From positions 62,001-126,000 of the forward strand of contig JADFWU010000003.1 of the NCBI GenBank assembly GCA_015234045.1: 64,000 bases of DNA, given 5' to 3'. The notes below the pieces were generated by a model. That model searched no databases. It saw only the letters and a list, made by a program, of their open reading frames with translations, and was not told the DNA's origin. Of the stretch, positions 62,142 through 64,000 are shown one piece after another. The first letter of the stretch is position 1. Each line of letters starts with the position of its first letter. This DNA comes from Magnetococcales bacterium. Lineage in GTDB: Bacteria; Pseudomonadota; Magnetococcia; Magnetococcales; JADFWU01. Position numbers and translations under genes: made by a program.

Positions 62142-62239
62142 TGGCGGTACGTGATGAGCATGAGAAGTTGAAGGCGGAGTTGTCTGCACTTGAGGTGGAG
62201 ATGGAAGGGTATTTGAAGGAGCTGGGTTATGGTTCCTGA
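62138..62239 (+). CDS. 33-codon duplicated hsdM tail (translational-coupling mini-gene)
   Basis: ATG 62138 overlaps the dinD stop (ATGA) and encodes MMAVRDEHEKLKAELS... ending LKELGYGS, a near copy of the HsdM C-terminus. It terminates 11 bases inside hsdS. If translated, it would reproduce the hsdM-hsdS coupling. Too short to act as an enzyme; may instead be an untranslated relic. Confidence 0.55.
   Translation: MMAVRDEHEKLKAELSALEVEMEGYLKELGYGS
62139..62231 (+). repeat. 93-bp direct repeat, copy 2
   Basis: Matches 61191-61283 in a gapless alignment; the end coincides with the ATG of hsdS just as copy 1 ends at the ATG of dinD. Confidence 0.85.
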
Positions 62240-63512
62240 GGGGTGGAAACTATGGAAACTTTGCGATTTGAGTCAAACAAAGATCGGAAATGGTGCTTTT
62301 AATGATCCGAAACGAGTTGGTAAAGGTTACAAGTTAATAAATGTCGTGAACCTTTATACTCCAAGGCAAATCAATCCTAACGAATTGAAAAGGCTTGATT
62401 TATCAGAAAAAGAATTCCGGACTTTTAAAGTTGAAAAAGGAGATGTTTTTTTTACCCGCTCATCTCTTAAGGTCGAAGGGATTGCGCATTGTAATATTTA
62501 CGACACATATGAAGAAGATGTGGTTTATGAATGCCATATAATGCGTGTCCGACCTAAACAGAATCTTGTTGTTCCAAAATTTCTCCTTGAATTTTGTATA
62601 TCATATCAAGCAAGAAAATATTTCATGTCTCACGCAAAAACTGGGACGATGACTACAATTGACCAAAAAGGTGTTGGTGGTCTTTCAGTTCCACTTCCAC
62701 CACTCCCCGAGCAAAAGAAAATAGCCCGCATCCTCTCCACCTGGGACCGAGCCATTGAGACCGTGGAGCGGCTGATCGAGAACAGTAAGGCGCAGAAGAA
62801 AGCCCTGATGCAGCAGTTGCTGACGGGGAAGAAGCGGTTTCCTGGGTTTGGTAAGCCGAGTGTTGATGGTGAGTTGCCTGAGGGGTGGGAAGACATTCGA
62901 CTTGGCATGCTAGGTTCAAAATCACGGCCTGCAATTAAAGCTGGTCCATTTGGATCATCCCTCAAGAAAGAAACTTACTCAATAACGGGATACAAAATAT
63001 ATGGTCAAGAACAAGTCATAGCCGATGATCCCTTCTATGGGGACTATTATATCCCTGAAGAAAAATACCAAGAACTAATTTCTTGTTCTGTACAGCCTGG
63101 AGATATCCTGATTAGCCTTGTTGGAACAATTGGCCGTGTTCTTCTCATACCTAATGATGCAGAGTTGGGCGTCATAAACCCGAGACTTCTCCGTCTTTCA
63201 TTTGATAGTAAACGAGTTTTTCCACAATTTGTGAGACACCTCTTTGACTTTCAAATAATTATTAACAAGCTCCGGAGTTGGGCACAAGGTGGCACGATGG
63301 GAGTTCTGAGTGCAGCTACACTAAAAGCACTACCAATCCTACTTCCATCCCTTCCTGAGCAAAAGAAGATCGCTCACACTCTCTTTTCCTGTGATCAAGG
63401 TATTCAAAATCTAGAACAGCAATTCACCAAACTCCAAACCCAGAAAAAAGCCCTCATGCAACAACTCCTCACTGGCAAGCGGCGGGTGATGGTCGATGAG
63501 GTGGCTGCATGA
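62229..63512 (+). CDS. hsdS: Type I restriction-modification specificity subunit
   Basis: 427 residues. Two target-recognition domains: TRD1 (about 1-155) and TRD2 (about 218-370). Each is followed by a conserved coiled spacer: PLPPLPEQKKIARIL...AQKKALMQQLLTGKKRF and LPSLPEQKKIAHTL...TQKKALMQQLLTGKRRV. The two spacers are near repeats of each other also at DNA level, allowing domain shuffling. The start ATG 62229 lies inside the duplicated hsdM tail, overlapping the mini-gene. The recognition sequence cannot be read from the protein. Its stop overlaps the DUF3800 gene start. Confidence 0.95.
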   Translation: MVPEGWKLWKLCDLSQTKIGNGAFNDPKRVGKGYKLINVVNLYTPRQINPNELKRLDLSEKEFRTFKVEKGDVFFTRSSLKVEGIAHCNIYDTYEEDVVYECHIMRVRPKQNLVVPKFLLEFCISYQARKYFMSHAKTGTMTTIDQKGVGGLSVPLPPLPEQKKIARILSTWDRAIETVERLIENSKAQKKALMQQLLTGKKRFPGFGKPSVDGELPEGWEDIRLGMLGSKSRPAIKAGPFGSSLKKETYSITGYKIYGQEQVIADDPFYGDYYIPEEKYQELISCSVQPGDILISLVGTIGRVLLIPNDAELGVINPRLLRLSFDSKRVFPQFVRHLFDFQIIINKLRSWAQGGTMGVLSAATLKALPILLPSLPEQKKIAHTLFSCDQGIQNLEQQFTKLQTQKKALMQQLLTGKRRVMVDEVAA

Positions 63513-64000
63513 GTGGTTGTGTCTATGTATTCCTGGATGAAGGGGGTAACTTTGATTTTAGTGTCAATGGAACCAAGCACTTTGTGATCACCAGCGTGAC
63601 CGTCTCCCGCCCCTTTCCGGGTCATCAAAAGCTTGATGTTTACAAACATGATTTGATTGAGGATGGTTACCCTCACGAATACTTCCACTGCTCGGAAGAC
63701 AACAGCCATGTTCGTGGAAAGGTTTTCGGTATCATTGCTGATCATCTGGGCGGTATGCGAATCGATAGCCTGATTGTTGAAAAATGTAAAACCGGTCCAT
63801 CTCTTCGAGAAGAGAGTCAGTTTTACCCCAGAATGCTGGGCTATCTTCTGAAACATGTCCTTGAGAGAATTCAGGCTGCCAATGACCGTGAAATTGTGGT
63901 GATCACCGATACCATACCGGTTCAGAAAAAGCGAAGAGCCATTGAAAAAGCAGTGAAGGTGACGCTCAAGGAAATGCTGTCAGCAGACACACCCTTCCGA
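63509..64000 (+). CDS. DUF3800 protein, 3' part cut off by window edge
   Basis: 164 codons visible, running off the window. The ATG 63509 overlaps the hsdS stop (ATGA), so it belongs to the RM operon. N-terminal VYVFLDEGGNFDFS is the DUF3800 acidic motif (D-E-x-G-x); later HCSEDNSHVRGKVFGIIADH and EIVVITDTIPVQKKRRAI. The family has a RNase H-like core, with the Asp/Glu residues as probable metal ligands, and occurs often in defence loci. Inference: a nuclease or accessory factor of this type I system. Confidence 0.85.
   Translation, partial: MSGCVYVFLDEGGNFDFSVNGTKHFVITSVTVSRPFPGHQKLDVYKHDLIEDGYPHEYFHCSEDNSHVRGKVFGIIADHLGGMRIDSLIVEKCKTGPSLREESQFYPRMLGYLLKHVLERIQAANDREIVVITDTIPVQKKRRAIEKAVKVTLKEMLSADTPFR

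Noticed and set aside
1-64000. tRNA, rRNA, tmRNA genes
   Set aside because: Intergenic regions were read for cloverleaf or conserved rRNA words; none found.

Overview
The window comes from a Gram-negative, motile, probably facultatively anaerobic or microaerophilic bacterium with a chemolithotrophic (H2-oxidising) capability. The gene families (HrpA, HypABCDEF, an Isp-type membrane-bound [NiFe] hydrogenase, PhoPQ-like regulators, DUF3391 HD-GYP, FKBP lipoprotein) point to Proteobacteria, with a gammaproteobacterial sulfur oxidiser or a Magnetococcales-like lineage the best guesses. The species cannot be fixed from the sequence alone. No rRNA, tRNA, CRISPR array or intact transposase was seen.

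Layout. 1-752 (minus) is the start of hcp (hybrid-cluster protein), divergent from an NHL-repeat/thioredoxin-like gene, with a perfect FNR box between them. 2.7-25.3 kb is a signalling block. It holds two large hybrid histidine kinases, a kinase plus sigma54-activator pair, an HD-GYP protein, a CheX-like phosphatase and two chemoreceptors, one with a c-type haem motif. Interspersed are hrpA, a rubredoxin, a guanylate-kinase-like protein and an unusual cNMP-ACT protein. 25.5-26.0 kb is an FKBP isomerase.

26.2-37.5 kb is a complete hydrogenase locus. hypCABDF runs on the minus strand; the maturation protease, hynS, isp1, isp2, hynL and hypE run on the plus strand from a shared 0.2 kb divergent promoter region. 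Converging on it is a nine-gene Mrp/Mbh-type cation/proton antiporter operon (45.3 to 37.7 kb, minus) with three MrpD/NuoN-like subunits, no full-length MrpA and an MbhD-MrpB fusion. H2 oxidation by HynSL through Isp1/Isp2 would reduce quinone, and the antiporter would exchange proton and sodium gradients; a functional link is inferred only from proximity.

45.7-51.2 kb has a small coiled-coil protein, two CNNM/CorC-type transporters and a PhoP/PhoQ-like two-component pair, which reads as a divalent-cation module. 51.3-59.2 kb holds an ACR3 arsenite pump, a third large hybrid kinase, a stand-alone betaine-type solute-binding protein and a second haem-containing chemoreceptor. 59.5-64.0 kb is a type I restriction-modification locus: an S-subunit fragment, hsdM, dinD, hsdS and a truncated DUF3800 gene. 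dinD sits exactly between hsdM and hsdS and is flanked by a 93 bp duplication of the hsdM 3' end that recreates the hsdM-hsdS junction.

Non-coding DNA carries several repeat families: a REPIN-like palindromic element at four sites, a tandem pair of 84 bp units with GATCCCCAG/CTGGGGATC arms, a GGCGTTACGCAGTT-headed repeat at two sites, and a small structured element resembling an IS200/IS605 right end.
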